Positions 23,501-35,741 are shown, numbered from the stretch's first letter. The stretch: DNA of 64,000 nt from Symsagittifera roscoffensis (GCF_963678635.1 NC_087064.1:46791346-46855345), one strand, 5' to 3'. Notes: generated from the sequence alone by a model not told the origin. Numbers and translations are program-made.

Positions 23501-24110
23501 CAAAATTTTCTGGCCCTGTTCGAGGTGATGGATTGTAAAGGTGTTGATGGTAGGGAATGTTTTGATGGCAAGGAAACTGTTTCTGTGAGATTTGATGATA
23601 TGTTCCTGATGAAATTTCGATTCGGTAACTTACCAAATTTGATTTGCCGTGTGCATTTTTTCTGTTCAATTTTTACGTTGGTTCGTATTGTTGTTCACCT
23701 AATGAAACAATCTGATGTGATCTCTTCAATGGATCTGACAATGATGCTTTTCGGTCTATAAATGTGTAGGAGTTTTCGACATAACAGATTCGGGTAGATT
23801 TGCGAGAATGCTAGGTTGTTTGTTTGTGTTGTCAATTGTTCGGAATTTTTTGCTAGGATTTTGGGTTGGGTTAATGGGTGAGATATTTGTTGTTGGGTTG
23901 TGAAAGGCAGTTTTGGATTTGATTTTTTTTGGTGTGAAAGATCTTTGACAAAAATGATAATCATTATGATGACTAATATAAATGTGACAATCGCTCTTTC
24001 AAGGCATTTAAAAAAGTGTTAGTATCAAAAATGCTAATAAAATTGTAAAGATCGTGAAAAACATTGGAAGTTCTTTTTTGTTGAAACGTATTCATAGCAA
24101 AAAAAGAAGG
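20590..24110 (-). pseudogene. env-like third gene, diverged fourth unit
   Basis: The order of blocks is the same as in the 3.54 kb units, but at clearly lower identity. On the minus strand it has an N-terminal block at 23964-23695, a block at 23669-23406 (with RTGPENF), broken blocks at 23400-23000, a clean 95-codon frame at 22938-22651 containing CKNDQGYCDHTTR and PEDTSTTFQV, and a C-terminal frame at 21124-20843. The 22938-22651 block is the best preserved and anchors the alignment with 850-960. It is an older copy than units 1 and 2. Confidence 0.55.
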
Positions 24111-24980
24111 GTATTGATAATGATCGTACCTGGTTGATGATTTGGGAAAGAGTTATCTAAAACTGTAAAAGAGTATACAAAATCGTAAGCTGAATACAAA
24201 AAGGTAAAAAACAAATACTTTTCAAAAAGTTAGAAAAAAGGAGAAGCAAAAATTTGAAAAAAAAGACTTAGGATTGAATGATACCCACTGAAACTATTGA
24301 CGCCAGATTGTTGGAATTTTATCAGGCAGAAAATGATTTGATTTGCCGCAGAAGGTTTTTTCTCTTTTGAGTTTCTTACAAAAAAGATCGGGTTGTTTTT
24401 GATTTTTGTCAAATTGGTTCTAAATGGATAGGTATTGGTATAAAGGGTAGTCTTCAGATTTTAAAATTAAGTTGGTACTTCATATTTTTGTTTATTGGAT
24501 AATTATGGGTTTTTCTGAGGTATTTAAATTTCAGGCTAAGTGGTTTCGCAAGTTTTTCACATTGCCAATTTTAAATTTTTATTTTCGGGAAAATTAGAGT
24601 TTTATTCAACTAAATCTTTTGCTTTATGTGCGGTGTGATTGAGAGAGACTGCACTTTTGAGATGGTTTTTGTTTGAGTTGTCAAAATTAAGCTGTTATCT
24701 TTCTTTTTTAACCTGGAGGTCTCTGAGTCATGGTTACTGTTCAAGTTCAATTTGAGATTGGATCGCTCAATTGAACGGCGTTGGTGGCAAATGAAAAATG
24801 AAAGAAAGAAGGTTTGTGATTGATTCATCTGCTTAGAATCTATTTCTAAAAGATAGATTTTGAAAAAAAAGAGTTGAAGTAAATTGATAATGGGCAAGAG
24901 TTATGATTCATCGAAATATTGATGGTAAGCTTCTAAAGAATTGTCAAGTCGGTGAGACAGGTTTATGTAGTTGTATCCGT
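24111..24980. other. no gene recognised
   Basis: AT-rich DNA between two copies of the env N-terminal block. A 95-codon minus frame (24897-24610) is low-complexity and unsupported by any second copy. Confidence 0.4.
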
Positions 24981-25690
24981 TAATTATTTATCGCTGGCAG
25001 TTCTGAGTCGCACTGAGTGACTGGGTTTATTGCATGTTTATGTAATTTCAAAAATTATCTTCCCAATCATTGTATGTCACTACAATATTTTCTGGCCCTG
25101 TTCGAAGTGATGGATTGTTAAGGTGTTGATGGTAGAAAATAAAATGTTTTGATGGCAAGGAAGTATTTTGATGAGATTTGATGATATGTTCCTGATGAAA
25201 TTTCGATTGGGTAATTTACCAAATTTGATATGCCGTGTGCATTTTTGTAGTTCAATTTTTACGTTGGTTCGTATTGTGGTTCACTTAATGAAACAACCTG
25301 ATGTGATCTTTTCAATGGATCTGACAATGATGTTTGTCGGTCTATAAATGTGTAGGAGTTTTCGACATAGCAGATTTGGGTAGAATTGCGAGAATGGCTT
25401 GGTTGTTTGTTTGTGTAGACAATTGTTCGGAATTTTTTGCAAGGATTTTGGGTTGGGTTAATAGGTCAGATTTTTGTTGTTGGGTTGTGAAAGGCAATTT
25501 TGACTTTGATTTTTTTTTGGTGTAAAAGATCTTTGACAAAAATGATAATCATTATGATGGCTAATATGTATGTGATAATCGCTCTTTCAAGGCATTTAAA
25601 AAAGTTTTAAAATCAAGAATGCTAATAAAAGTGTAAAGATTGTGAAAAATACTTTTTTGTTGAAACATATTCATAGAAAAAAAGAAGGGC
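24980..25690 (-). repeat. duplicate of the env-like N-terminal block (direct repeat of 23410-24110)
   Basis: About 700 bp matches 23410-24110 in the same orientation, offset about 1.57 kb. Shared words include TTTCTGGCCCTGTTCGA, GGATTGT(A/T)AAGGTGTTGATGG and the minus-strand frame LPFTTQQQ at both 25539 and 23940. It is probably a remnant of another env-like copy truncated after its first ~230 codons. The same block is present in the tandem units at 15460-16150. Confidence 0.8.
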
Positions 25691-27164
25691 TTACTATCTG
25701 AGTCAGTTGTTTTTTGCATTATGGAATTCTGATTGTATTGTTGTTTCGTCTTTTGCAAGGAAAAAATTACTATTTTTCGTGTCATTAATTCTGGTGATGT
25801 CTCTTTACTTAGAGTATCTGGTAAAGCACGTTTTTCTCCTGCTGTCCAAATTTTGCGGAGATTGGGAAAACTAATTAAAAAAGTCTTCTTCGTAATTCGG
25901 GTTTGATTTTTATGAGAATATTTTCATCAAAATTTCGTAGTCTAATAGTGATTACAACAGAGCAGTACACTCTCGCATGAGTCTAGTTAATTTTAATTCT
26001 GCTGGTGTGAAGAGTCTTAATTTTGCGGAAATTAAATGCATTTTATTTGTTTCTTGACGAGATTGTACAAAAGCTGCGCCTTTTCCAAATTTGGATGCGC
26101 CACATATGGCTTAAAATGGTTGGCTAGGATCTGGAATTGTTCTCAAATCTTGTTCATTTATAAGTCACCCTTTCAATTTTGTCGCCCTTTTTTGATTTTC
26201 ATTCGTCCATTCAATTCTATTTTCATGACGTTGGATGTAATAGTATGATTTGAGAAATAGTTGCATTTCAAAAACAAGTTCACTTAAAAACTTTACATTT
26301 AAAAAAATTCTTGGATTTTTTGTTTTATAGTGGTTGTAAATTTAAGTTTGCCTTGATTCCTGATTTTAAGGGCGTTATGATTTGCTTTCTGTTGGATGTC
26401 GTTAAAAATTAACGTGGCGGATTTCTGTTTTTCTGTGGGTAAAACGTACATTTTTTTCTGAGGCTATAAACGTTTCTGTTTATATTCTTGATTGTTTGAA
26501 AACATCGTCGAATTTGTAGTTACACTTTTGCTGAGTCGTTACACTTTTGTAGGAGATGTATTTGTGGATAAATTTTTCCGCGTTTAACTGTGATGTGGCA
26601 TATAATTCACAGAAAATTAATGTTTATTTCATTAACTTTTCAACTAACTCTTGATTTATCTGCGAAAAATGGAAATTGTACAAAAGTAAAAACTCTTGTT
26701 GTTCTAGTGTTTATTTTGAAAGCTAAAATTAGCTTTGAAAATATGGTGTTTTTGTAAAATATTTGGTGTTTCATTTTGTTTTTGGATTTTTTTTTTGGTA
26801 AATTTTCATTGAGTATATTAGATTGACAAACAAGTAGCCGTTTTTTTAAAAAAAATGTTTGCTCGAAATGCTTTCTCTTCAATTGGAGATAAAATTGCGT
26901 ATGCATCACGATATCCTAAGAGTTCTGAGAAAGTGTTGTTTTATCTGGTGTATTTTTGCATGTGTGTAGTCAAAACTATCTTTGTTCACATTTTTCGCAC
27001 ATTTGTTTGATGATATCGTTACTTGGAAAACTAATCTATTGGTATAAATTCAAGGTCAGACTGTGTAGTGTATGTATGTTTTGGTTGGTGGAGTTGAGCA
27101 ATGGCGAAGTTATTTTTATAATAAGTTTTTGCTCTAAGCTTCTTGTGTGTTTGTTATATCTAAA
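25691..27164 (-). other. retroelement interior, gene content not recognised
   Basis: By position this lies between the protease relic (27165-27950) and env copies, where reverse transcriptase, RNase H and integrase should be. I find no YxDD motif or integrase zinc/DDE pattern here. The minus frame at 26909-26640 is Lys/Phe-rich and unassigned. Either pol was deleted or it has decayed beyond reading by eye. Confidence 0.4.
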
Positions 27165-27950
27165 TTAAAGTTTTGGAAGGGATGGGGTTTTTTGTTTATT
27201 ATAATGAAAGAACGTTGATGAAGTCTTTCTTCGTCTAATTGTCTTTGATTTGTAATTTACTATCCAGTATTTTGCTTGTTGAAAATTAAATAGTAAAAAT
27301 GGTAATTCTACTATTTTAAGCCTAAAATCTGCATTGTGAAACATATCTTTGAAGGGTTTTATTAAAAGTGTAATTTGTTCCATGGTTTTGGTAGGTAGAA
27401 GATATAAATAGATGTTTCCATAATATCGTAAGTTTGTACATTGTACCGTGCTTAATTTAGTTGATGTACCTTGAACTGTCAAGTTCGGTTGTAGTGAGTG
27501 ATTACATTCCTTTTATTTATTTTTGTGTTGTTTCACATTGCGCTTGATTCAATTAAGAAATCTATTTCAGATCTGGTGTTTGAAAATTTAAGCGATTTCT
27601 TAAAGCTTTAAAAAAAAAGGAATTTGTCGAAATTTGATCTTTTTTTGGAGGCCTTTAAGTAAATTTTTTGGTATTAGTCGTTTGTGTTTTCATGATTTTC
27701 AACATGTTGGGGAATACGGTTTATGCGTGCTCTTTTACTTCTATCTAATTCATTAGTTTTAATTGTGATGCTCATTTTGATATTGATCCGAGTAATACAG
27801 GGTTTTAAAATTCTGTGCAATTACAACCTATTCATCCATAGCGTGTTTTTGGTTTAAATTTCATCATATTTGCCATCAGGATAAATATTCATTTTCAGTT
27901 TTTTTTATTCCTGATGGGTAAGGAGTTTTTTCGTTTGAAGTTTGTACCTC
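27165..27950 (-). pseudogene. retroelement protease region, decayed
   Basis: The minus-strand frame 27482-27165 contains YGNIYLYLLPTKTMEQ. This aligns with the post-active-site part of the protease in the plus-strand copies (57540-57610 and 63340-63400, with YGKIQ and RTMEQ or equivalents). The DSGA catalytic motif, visible at 57413 in the plus copy, is not readable here. Gag lies immediately upstream in element sense, as expected. Confidence 0.5.
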
Positions 27951-27999
27951 ATTGATTTGTCGTTGATTGTTTGGTTTGTTTGTTCTAAGATTTTGATTT

Positions 28000-29543
28000 T
28001 ATCTGTTTGAATTTTGTGAATTAATTCTGTGGGGTGATTCAAAAAATTTTCTCGATGATCTATTGTGACAGCTATTATTTCTATATCTAGAATTATTACA
28101 GTATTATGGTGATCGATAGTTTTTAGTTTTATTTAAATATTTTTTTTCATCAAAACTTTCCGATGCAGCTATTTGAATAGCTTCTATAGCGGTTGTTTGA
28201 ATAGTTCTTGGAGCGGTCGTTGGATTAATTATTGTTTCGATTCTTTGAGTATGATCGATTCTCACTATAGTTGAAATTATTACAATTATTTGAGTTTTAT
28301 CTTGAATAATTGTTTATGTTTTGATTATTTCGGATATTGGAATGGCTCTATCTATTTTGGGTTTTATCATAAGAGTTTCAATTATCTGAAGGTCTTGCTC
28401 GAATGATAATTTTGAATGAAGGTTGAGATTCGTCGTAATTATAGTTGGATAGAAGTGGTTTCCTTGAACTATAAAAGCTTTTTTTTCCTGTTTGGTAGAA
28501 TTTGTTCTTTTCTAAAAATTTGATAAATTGATTCGATCGGATATCTGTGTTTTGGTGGTTGATTTGATTTGTCTTCTTGTTTTTGTCTACGTTCGGCGAT
28601 GCTATGTCTGTATCGCCTATTTTAAATTTACCATTTTTGAATGATCGCTGTTCTCATATCTGTTGAGTATTTTTGTAATTTTTGCTGCTTTTTCACCATC
28701 CGAAACTTGTATAGTCTTTTTTATGTCAGGTGGTTGTTTGGATGTTTGAAGCCTAAGGTAGTTTAAAGTTTTCTGTTTTTCTAGTTTCTTTGTGATTTTT
28801 GCTTGTTCCAATTTGTCTACAGCTTTTCTAAAATCAATATTTGTTTCACGGATTGATGAAAGCTATGATGCATTTTTTTAATTCTAATTTTTTTTTAATT
28901 GTGGTGTTTAATTCATCATTGAAATTTCTGTCAATTTCATGTTTTTATAATCTTGTGTGTTTGAAGAAATTGCTTTCCGTACTAGTGTTTTTTTCTCACT
29001 GCGAGTTGTTTCAATGTGTTATTTGGTAGTCTGCAAATTCATTAAAAAATTCTTCGTTGTTTTTTTTTCTTTCTGAGTCAAAGACTTTGAAAAGGCTTGT
29101 GTGAAAATAATTTTAATCTTTGATTTGGTTTCTATTGGAAAAATTAAAAACTATTTTTGAGCTGCCATGTCGAGTGTGTTTTGTATAAGAGCTGTGCGTA
29201 TATGAATACATTTTAGAGGTGTGTTTATATGTTCTGGGCTTACATTTAAAATTGCTGTAACAGCGTTTAAGTAACATTCAAATGAGTATTCAGGGTATGT
29301 TCCAGTGAAAACCATTAGTGGTTTGTTTGAAATAATTGATATTCTAGTTATCAGCATAGATTCATTGTCATTTGGAATGATTAATGCTGTATTAGATACT
29401 TTAGTGCAATTTGAAAATTGGTTGCGACTAAATTCATAATATTGTAAAAATACGTTAAAATGTAACCTTAGGTTTGCTGTCGTATGACAGATGCTATTGT
29501 TTGCAAAAAAAAACATAATTAGGTTCCAAAAAATATTTTCCAT
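28000..29543 (-). pseudogene. gag relic (capsid-like part, zinc-knuckle trace, Arg/Ser-rich tail)
   Basis: The minus frame 29543-29151 ends in a capsid-like block (LNAVTAIL, then INTPL and RTALIQNTLDMAAQK) that matches the plus copies at 55580-55730 and 61380-61570. The frame 28811-28617 matches the coiled-coil-like EQAEIT region. Near 28610-28570 a knuckle remnant reads RRYRHSIAERR: it keeps His at the third ligand position but has lost the cysteines. The segment 28450-28000 corresponds to the low-complexity Arg/Ser/Asn tail. Role: retroelement particle protein. It is broken by several frameshifts. Confidence 0.7.
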
Positions 29544-31360
29544 TTTAATTTTCGTTCTACGATTTTGTTTGAAGACTGTGAAAATAAGTTGATTTCAGTT
29601 CTTACTGCTGTATTTCGTCATATTTGTAGTTGTGATACAGAAATTGTGATTTATCGAACATGGGGACAAAGCAATAGTTTTTTTGCAAAAATGTCATCTG
29701 TGAGTATCGAATTTGCTCTTGTTCATTTTTGATGTTTTATATTTTTGATATGTTCTATAAAAACTTTTAAAATCTTAATTTATATCATTTGAATTTTTTT
29801 TTGTAAAGCAATTTGGTTATTCAACAATTCTGGTGGTAGGAATCAAATGTGAACATACCATTTGTGATTTTAGTTTGCATATACATGATAGATAGTGTTC
29901 TAGTATTTACTTTTGTTTTGTTTTCTGGAAACTTATGTCGCCATGAGTTTCTGCTTTTTAGAAAAAAACTCATGATGAGATTATGTCACAATTGTACTTG
30001 TCCGCGTGATGGGTCACCATCGGGATGTATGACGAATGATCGTATAGAATCATCCTTGAAATTTTTGTCGGGATGAATCATTTTTTAAGGAGTGGTAACA
30101 CTGTTATTGGATTATAGTATGATTCTATGTGTACGTTTGTACTGGTTTTTTTTCTTCTTCGTTCACATTTTATAGATGATGATGCTGTTGCCTCTGAAAT
30201 ATAAAAATGTCGTTTGTTGACTTGTTATTTGTGCTGAATGTTTTGCCTCTAAACTGCTTGTGGTTTCTCCATGAGATTTTGGAAGTGAGTTTCGTCTTTT
30301 AAAAAAACAGTTTTTGATGTTTTTTTTGCTTGTAAATAAATGTTCTTTTTTTGAATTGTTTTTTTTTTCAATTAGTGGTTTGTTTGAAATAATTGACATT
30401 CCAGTTATAAGGCATAGATTCGTCGTCATTTGGAATGATTTATGCTGTATTAGATACTTGAGTGCAATTTGAAAATCGGTTGCGACTAAATTCATAATAT
30501 TGTAAAAATACGTTAAAATGTAACCTTAGCTTTGCTGTAGTATGACAGGTGCTATTGTTTGCAAAAAAAACATAATTAAGTTCCAAAAATAATTTCCATT
30601 TTAATTTTTGTTCTACGATTTTGTTTGAAGACTGTGAAAATAAGTTGATTTCAGTTCTTACTGCTGTATTTTGTCATATTTGTAGTTGTGATACAAAAAT
30701 TGTGATTTATTGAACATGGAGACAAAGCAGTAGTTTTTTTTGCAAAAACGTCATTTGTGAATATCGAAAATCTTAACTTAATATCGTTTGAATTTTTTTT
30801 TGTAAAGCAATTTTGTTATTCAATTCTGATGGTAGGATTCAAATGTGAATATACCATTTGTGATTTTAGTTTGCATATACATGATAGATAGTGTTCTAGT
30901 ATTTATTTTTGTTTTGTTTTCTGGAAACTTATGTCGCCACGAGTTTTTGCTTTTTAGAAAAAAAAATTATGTGAGATTATGTCACAATTGTACTTGTCCG
31001 CGTGATGGGTCACTGCCGGGATTTATGACGAATGATCGTATAGAATCATCCTTGAAATTTTTGTCGGGTTGAATCCTTTTTTACGGAGTGGTATCAATGT
31101 TATTGGATTATAGTATGATTCTATGTGTACGTTTGTACTGGTTTCTTTTCTTCTTCTTTAACATTTCATAGATGATGATGCTGTTGCTTCTGAAATAGAA
31201 AAATGTCTTTTGTTGAATTGTTATGTGTGCTGAATGTTTTGCTTCTAAACTGCTTGTGGTTTTTCAATGAGATTTTGGAAGTGAGTTTTTGAAACTGTTT
31301 TTGAAATTTTTTTTGCTTGTGAATAAATGTTCTTCTTTTGAATTGTTTTTTTTTTCAATT
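29310..31360 (-). repeat. tandem duplication of the leader/gag-start segment, about 1 kb units
   Basis: Unit a (about 29310-30365) and unit b (about 30370-31360) are direct repeats. GTTTGTTTGAAATAATTGA occurs at about 29322 and 30379, the same 75-codon plus-strand frame occurs at 29849 and 30845 (offset 996 bp), and TGGATTATAGTATGATTCTATG occurs in both. Identity is high but not complete. The plus-strand frames are antisense to the element and probably not genes. Confidence 0.85.
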
Positions 31361-31560
31361 TTGTATATCTTACTTTTTGTTGTTGCGAAGTGTTTTTACA
31401 AGGTCGTATGAGGAATCTCTAATTAGGAAATTGTGTAGAAGTATAGTTTGCTTGTTTGTTAGACAAGATGTTGACATAAGTGTGAGATTGATTGGTGCAA
31501 AATCCAAGAGCGAATTGTCTATTTTCTAAACTGTTAGTTCTTACTCTTTTGATAACTGTT
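31361..31560 (-). mobile_element. LTR end and leader start of the minus-strand retroelement
   Basis: The reverse complement reads TAAGAACTAACAG, then TTTTGCACC and CTTATGTCAA, matching the LTR/leader border and first codons of the leader gene at about 53310-53400. It abuts the Polinton terminal module at 31567, so the LTR itself is not present upstream. Confidence 0.6.
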
Positions 31561-31566
31561 ATCAGT

Positions 31567-31850
31567 AGTAGATGTCGAGGCTAAAGTGGTGGGACGCATG
31601 GAAGACCCCATGTATTAAGATACGTTATAGATTTCGGGTCTTCCATGCTTTGTATTAACTTTGAGTATAGAGTTCACAATGTATTAAGATAGGGAATAGA
31701 ATTGGTAAGGATTCATGGTTTGTGAGATGGTAAGAGAAAAGTAAGAAGGAAATGTCTACTTTTCTCGCAAAAATTTCGGGCGCGTTATCTAATAGGTGAC
31801 TATCTTAGTTGTATTAGGTATATCGTTTTATATGGTGTTTTAATTGCTTT
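31567..31850. repeat. Polinton terminal module
   Basis: The reverse complement carries the same landmarks as the spacers of fold-backs A and B: an ACGCGCCCGAAATTTT block like TCGGGCGCTAAAAATTT, a CTTACCATCTCACAAACC block, and CTATCTTAATAC. It sits about 200 bp beyond the polB stop. An inner hairpin pairs GCATGGAAGACCC (31596-31608) with GGGTCTTCCATGC (31636-31648). No opposite terminal copy was found on the far side of the element. Confidence 0.6.
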
Positions 31851-32033
31851 TATGCTAATTGCTGAAACCTATTGAAACTTCAAAAAAATCAATTTTTTGA
31901 AAAAAATTAAACTACAAAGAAAGTATATAAAACACCGCATTTTATTTTAAAATTACTGCAATAATTTACCTTTATTATCATTAAACCAATTTAATACGAC
32001 AACATAAGTACACTTAGTACATCAGAACAGTTC

Positions 32034-35000
32034 TCATAAGTTTAATGGTTTTGTATGCATTCCATCATCTTCAACTTGTGTTATTGGATAAAAATAACTA
32101 AGTCCTTTCTTTGTTTGCTCATATGTGGCCATCATAGGATTTACAGTTCTGAGCCCTCGGTTAGTAGATATAAAGTTAACTGCTTCATCGAGTAATCTCC
32201 TGTACTTTGTCATAGGACCGTCTCCAGAATCTTCTAGAACCTGTTTGCTTAATCCTTTGCTGCTAAATTTCACTTTATTGGACTTGTTTTCATAGCAGCA
32301 ATATGTCTTGCTACAGAAACATAACATTTCTGTTTTCTAAATTTCTCTTTGAAAAGTCCCGGATCCCGTTTATCATGCTTTTTATGCGTACTGCAACACG
32401 TTTGAGGGAAGAAATTAGATTTTGCACCCGCCTTGAAAGAGTCTCTGCAGTCATTTTGACTCATTTTTGCCCAAGCAGCTCTCTCATCTGGTTGGATATA
32501 GTCGTATACGTTTCCTTCCGTAAGAGCTAAGCAAAGCGAGTGTGTTTCCATCTCCAACTCTTCAAACTTGTTTAAATCACAGAAATTGTCAAAGAAGTTG
32601 TATTAGAGCTCAATCATTCTCTGTTTTGCATACTGCGGTATGAAAAATCCGACAAGGATGAGTTCTCTGTGTTCAATAGTTAAATTCAGCAATTCGACCT
32701 CAAATAAGTCGTTCTCAACTGCGTTCAGTCTTTTAAACAGTGGTTCACTGATTGCCTTATGAATTTTCTCTTCATTGAGATATTTGGTGATTGTATGTCT
32801 GGATTTATCCTTGATCTGATATCCATAGGAGGAATTACACAAAAGTTTATTGTTTCTGCTACAACGCCGGATGAAGGGCTTTCATCTCCTTTTCTTCTCG
32901 CATCAACCACTGGTTGAACAAAAATTATTGGATCAATTCCATTGAGTATACTGAACAAAACGGTAAACTTTGTTGCACTGAAATCCAAGTTCCAAATAAA
33001 AATTGAACAGAGGAGTTATAACTGTTCCTTTTTCTAGCTTGAAACTAGATATCAGCATTCTCTGAGGATGTTTTAACATTTCGTTCTCGATTGCATAGTT
33101 TTTCATGTAGTCTCAATATCATTTCTTCCAAAATCGGTGTTTTTAAAAACTGGAGGAAAATTGGCAAATTTTGATTTCACTTCAACTGGAACAACTAAAC
33201 TACACTGAAAAAAGCAAAAAAAGTTGTCCATCTTTTGTTTTCGCTGGAAGGCAGTCTGTAGAAAGAAATATTTTGTAGGGAAAATGGGTTCTGATATGAT
33301 TCATTGGTTTTGAAACTTTGCCACTACTCACACTCCCGCATTTCCTCAATTTTGTATCCTTTCTTTTCTATGTATTCCCGTCTCATATCATCCATGTCTC
33401 TCCTCTTATTTCCTCGTTCAACATCCTGACCTGTTTAGGAGAGACGAGCTTCTTGACAAGAACAATAGTGGCAGTAACATCCCAATGCTTCGAACACTGT
33501 CTTTCAGTGATCACAATAACGGTCCACATTAAAACTATCAATTTTTTTTCTGTTTTCCAAATGTAAAAAAGCTCTCAACTTCACATTCTGGTCTTGTTTC
33601 CTGTTAAAAAGACATGAACATACTCTCAAAGATTATGTCTAGCCTTGAATTTCTGCATATCAGTGTCAATCTCCCATCTCGTGTACAGTCCTGTTGGCAA
33701 GTCTTGACACATTGAGAAGGGGTAGAGCTGACTTGCATCAATTCGAACGATTGACTTACAAGCATTTGATGAACTTCTGATGAATGTTTCATCAACCACA
33801 GCTTTTCGAGTGAATACAATGGAAGGCCCACTGGTCATGCCTTCTCGTATTTTTTCAGAAAATTTTTTTATCACTTTCGCAAAATGGATAAGACTTGTAA
33901 TTTGTAGAATTATGTAGACAAATGTTTGCTAGATTTGAAAGTTTACATCCAAGTTTTAACATATAAATTCTTCCGGTAAATATGTTTCACTCGCTCCTTG
34001 CACCTCCGAAGATGTTTATTAAAAATGTCAAATTTTTTGAAGAAAATGTCACAACTTGGACACCGAAAACATTTGAAGAAGCTATCTATATCAATTGTAT
34101 GAATGATATTATTGTTGAATCTCAGTAGTTTAAATGTTTTATCAATTCTTCCGATACTTCGCCGGGCTAGTTCTCCTACATATTCATCTTCTTGGATATC
34201 GAAATTGTATATAAAGATGTTTATTTGCACAATTTCTTCGACAACAGGTAAGTCTTCTACTGAAACTCCACGAAAGTTTGACCAAAGATTTTGTTATGAA
34301 TTCTGTAAAGAATCTAGACGATTTAGATAAAAGACAGTTGAATTGCGTATGTCGTACTAAAAGTTCTGGTAGGACAGAGTCCGGACATCCCATTGGAATG
34401 TTTTTGAGCAAAGCAGCACAAATTGTCACATTTGTGATCAACTTGAATCTCCCTTTTGTGTTCTGGCGTTCTTGGGTACATTGTTCCACAATATCAAATT
34501 TTTCTACTTTTCCTTGGATTCTTATTAAATCCGCTTTTGTGCACAGTAAGGGTGTCTTTCAAACAAAGTATTGTTTTCATGGCCATAAAAATATCGATAT
34601 TCACCAGTTTCAATTTTTCGAAGAACAAAACCCAGAGCAATAGTGATATTATTGGCAGAGTCGAGCTTGTTGAAATTTTCATCAAGTTTCTCGTTTATTA
34701 TTTCAGTACCTAACTTGGACATTTGGAAGTTCAATACTTTATATTTCTCATTTTGCATCTCCGTATCTACTACGAAATGTTGACAAGCACTGAGTTCCTC
34801 CTTCAATTTTTCTTCATCTTCCCGTTCTTCCTCCACAATGTTCTCTTAGCGCCATGTTCTTTTCTCCGATGCTGTTGAGAGAGTAGTAACTTGGGAATTC
34901 TTTTTCACAAGAAGAACAAACCGTCGACTGCTTAGAACTTGGTTGAGCATGCTTCTTGACAGTATGATTGTTCATCTCTTCTTTGCTCTTTGTATAAAAA

Positions 35001-35100
35001 GGACAGTTTGGACAATTATGTTCCTTTTGTTTTTCACATCTGTTTCGATGTCGAGCTTCGTTTTGGCAATTGCACATAATTCCACAATCTCCTCACTTCA
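32034..35100 (-). pseudogene. Polinton/Maverick protein-primed DNA polymerase B, decayed
   Basis: Read on minus: C2H2-type fingers (35077-34850, CPNCPFYTKSKEEMNNH and CSSCEKEF), a long N-terminal domain (34836-34184), and another Cys/His finger (34090-33995, FRCPSCD). There is then a jump at about 33950-33870 to the palm: motif A (DASQLYPFSMC, about 33750-33715), motif B (NSSYG, about 32835-32820) and motif C near 32550, where METHS replaces xDTDS so that a catalytic Asp is lost. The C terminus has CSKTYCCY and ends KPLNL at 32034. The 3'-5' exonuclease region between the finger and motif A is missing, and frames shift several times. Role in live elements: replication of the linear transposon from a terminal protein. 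Confidence 0.8.
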
Positions 35101-35334
35101 CTTTCTCGTTTCGGTTAAATGTAGGCGTTATTTGAAAATTAGAAAAAATTAAACTTGGATTTTGGGAATGTTCCAAATTTAAAATTAAAAGTACCAATTG
35201 AATAAAAAAATTACTTTTTCCTTTTCGCCAAGTGACGAATTGTAAAATTTGAAGTGAAAATTAGTTGACTGTTTCTGGTTGGCAAACAAAATTAATAATT
35301 TAATCCAATAAAATAAGCGTATTATTGCTAACAA

Positions 35335-35480
35335 TGACGTCATCGCCTACACAATCAATTTTTTTTTGGTCATGACGTCATTCTTTGAAAAGAAGTGATG
35401 ACACCACCCGCATAATTTTATTTCTAAGCTAATGACGTCATTCTTAAAAAAGAACAAACGTCATCGCCTACGCAATTTTT
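35335..35480. promoter_or_regulatory. cluster of three CRE-type TGACGTCA palindromes
   Basis: Perfect TGACGTCA occurs at 35335-35342, 35373-35380 and 35433-35440. A fourth partial site, AACGTCATCGCCTACGCAAT, near 35458 repeats the context GACGTCATCGCCTACACAAT of the first. This is the CREB/ATF consensus. The cluster lies between the polB relic (starting at 35100, minus) and the conserved plus-strand frame at 35742, where a divergent promoter would be. The other Polinton copy does not show it. Confidence 0.5.
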
Positions 35481-35741
35481 TTTTATACAGAAAATTCTAG
35501 AATTTTCCAATTTAGAAAATCAACCAATCAGAACAACCAACAATCAACCAAAAAAAATGAACCAATAGTTGCTAGACATAACTTTGGTTGAAAAAAAAAC
35601 CTTATTTGAAAAATGTCAGTTAAAAAACTATTGAATTTTCTGGAGGTACTCTGAAAGAAAAAAGAAATAATTTCGTGTGATTTCCTTTAAATGAAATAGA
35701 AGTAGATTCTTACTTTTTCACAATTTTTTCCGAGTATTGAG

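Noticed and set aside
29849-30076. 75-codon plus frame with Cys pairs, repeated at 30845
   Set aside because: Its repetition is explained by the tandem duplication, and it lies antisense to the retroelement leader; no independent copy supports it.
34278-34643. 121-codon plus frame
   Set aside because: It is antisense to the Polinton polymerase N-terminal domain, which is supported by zinc fingers and polymerase motifs in order.
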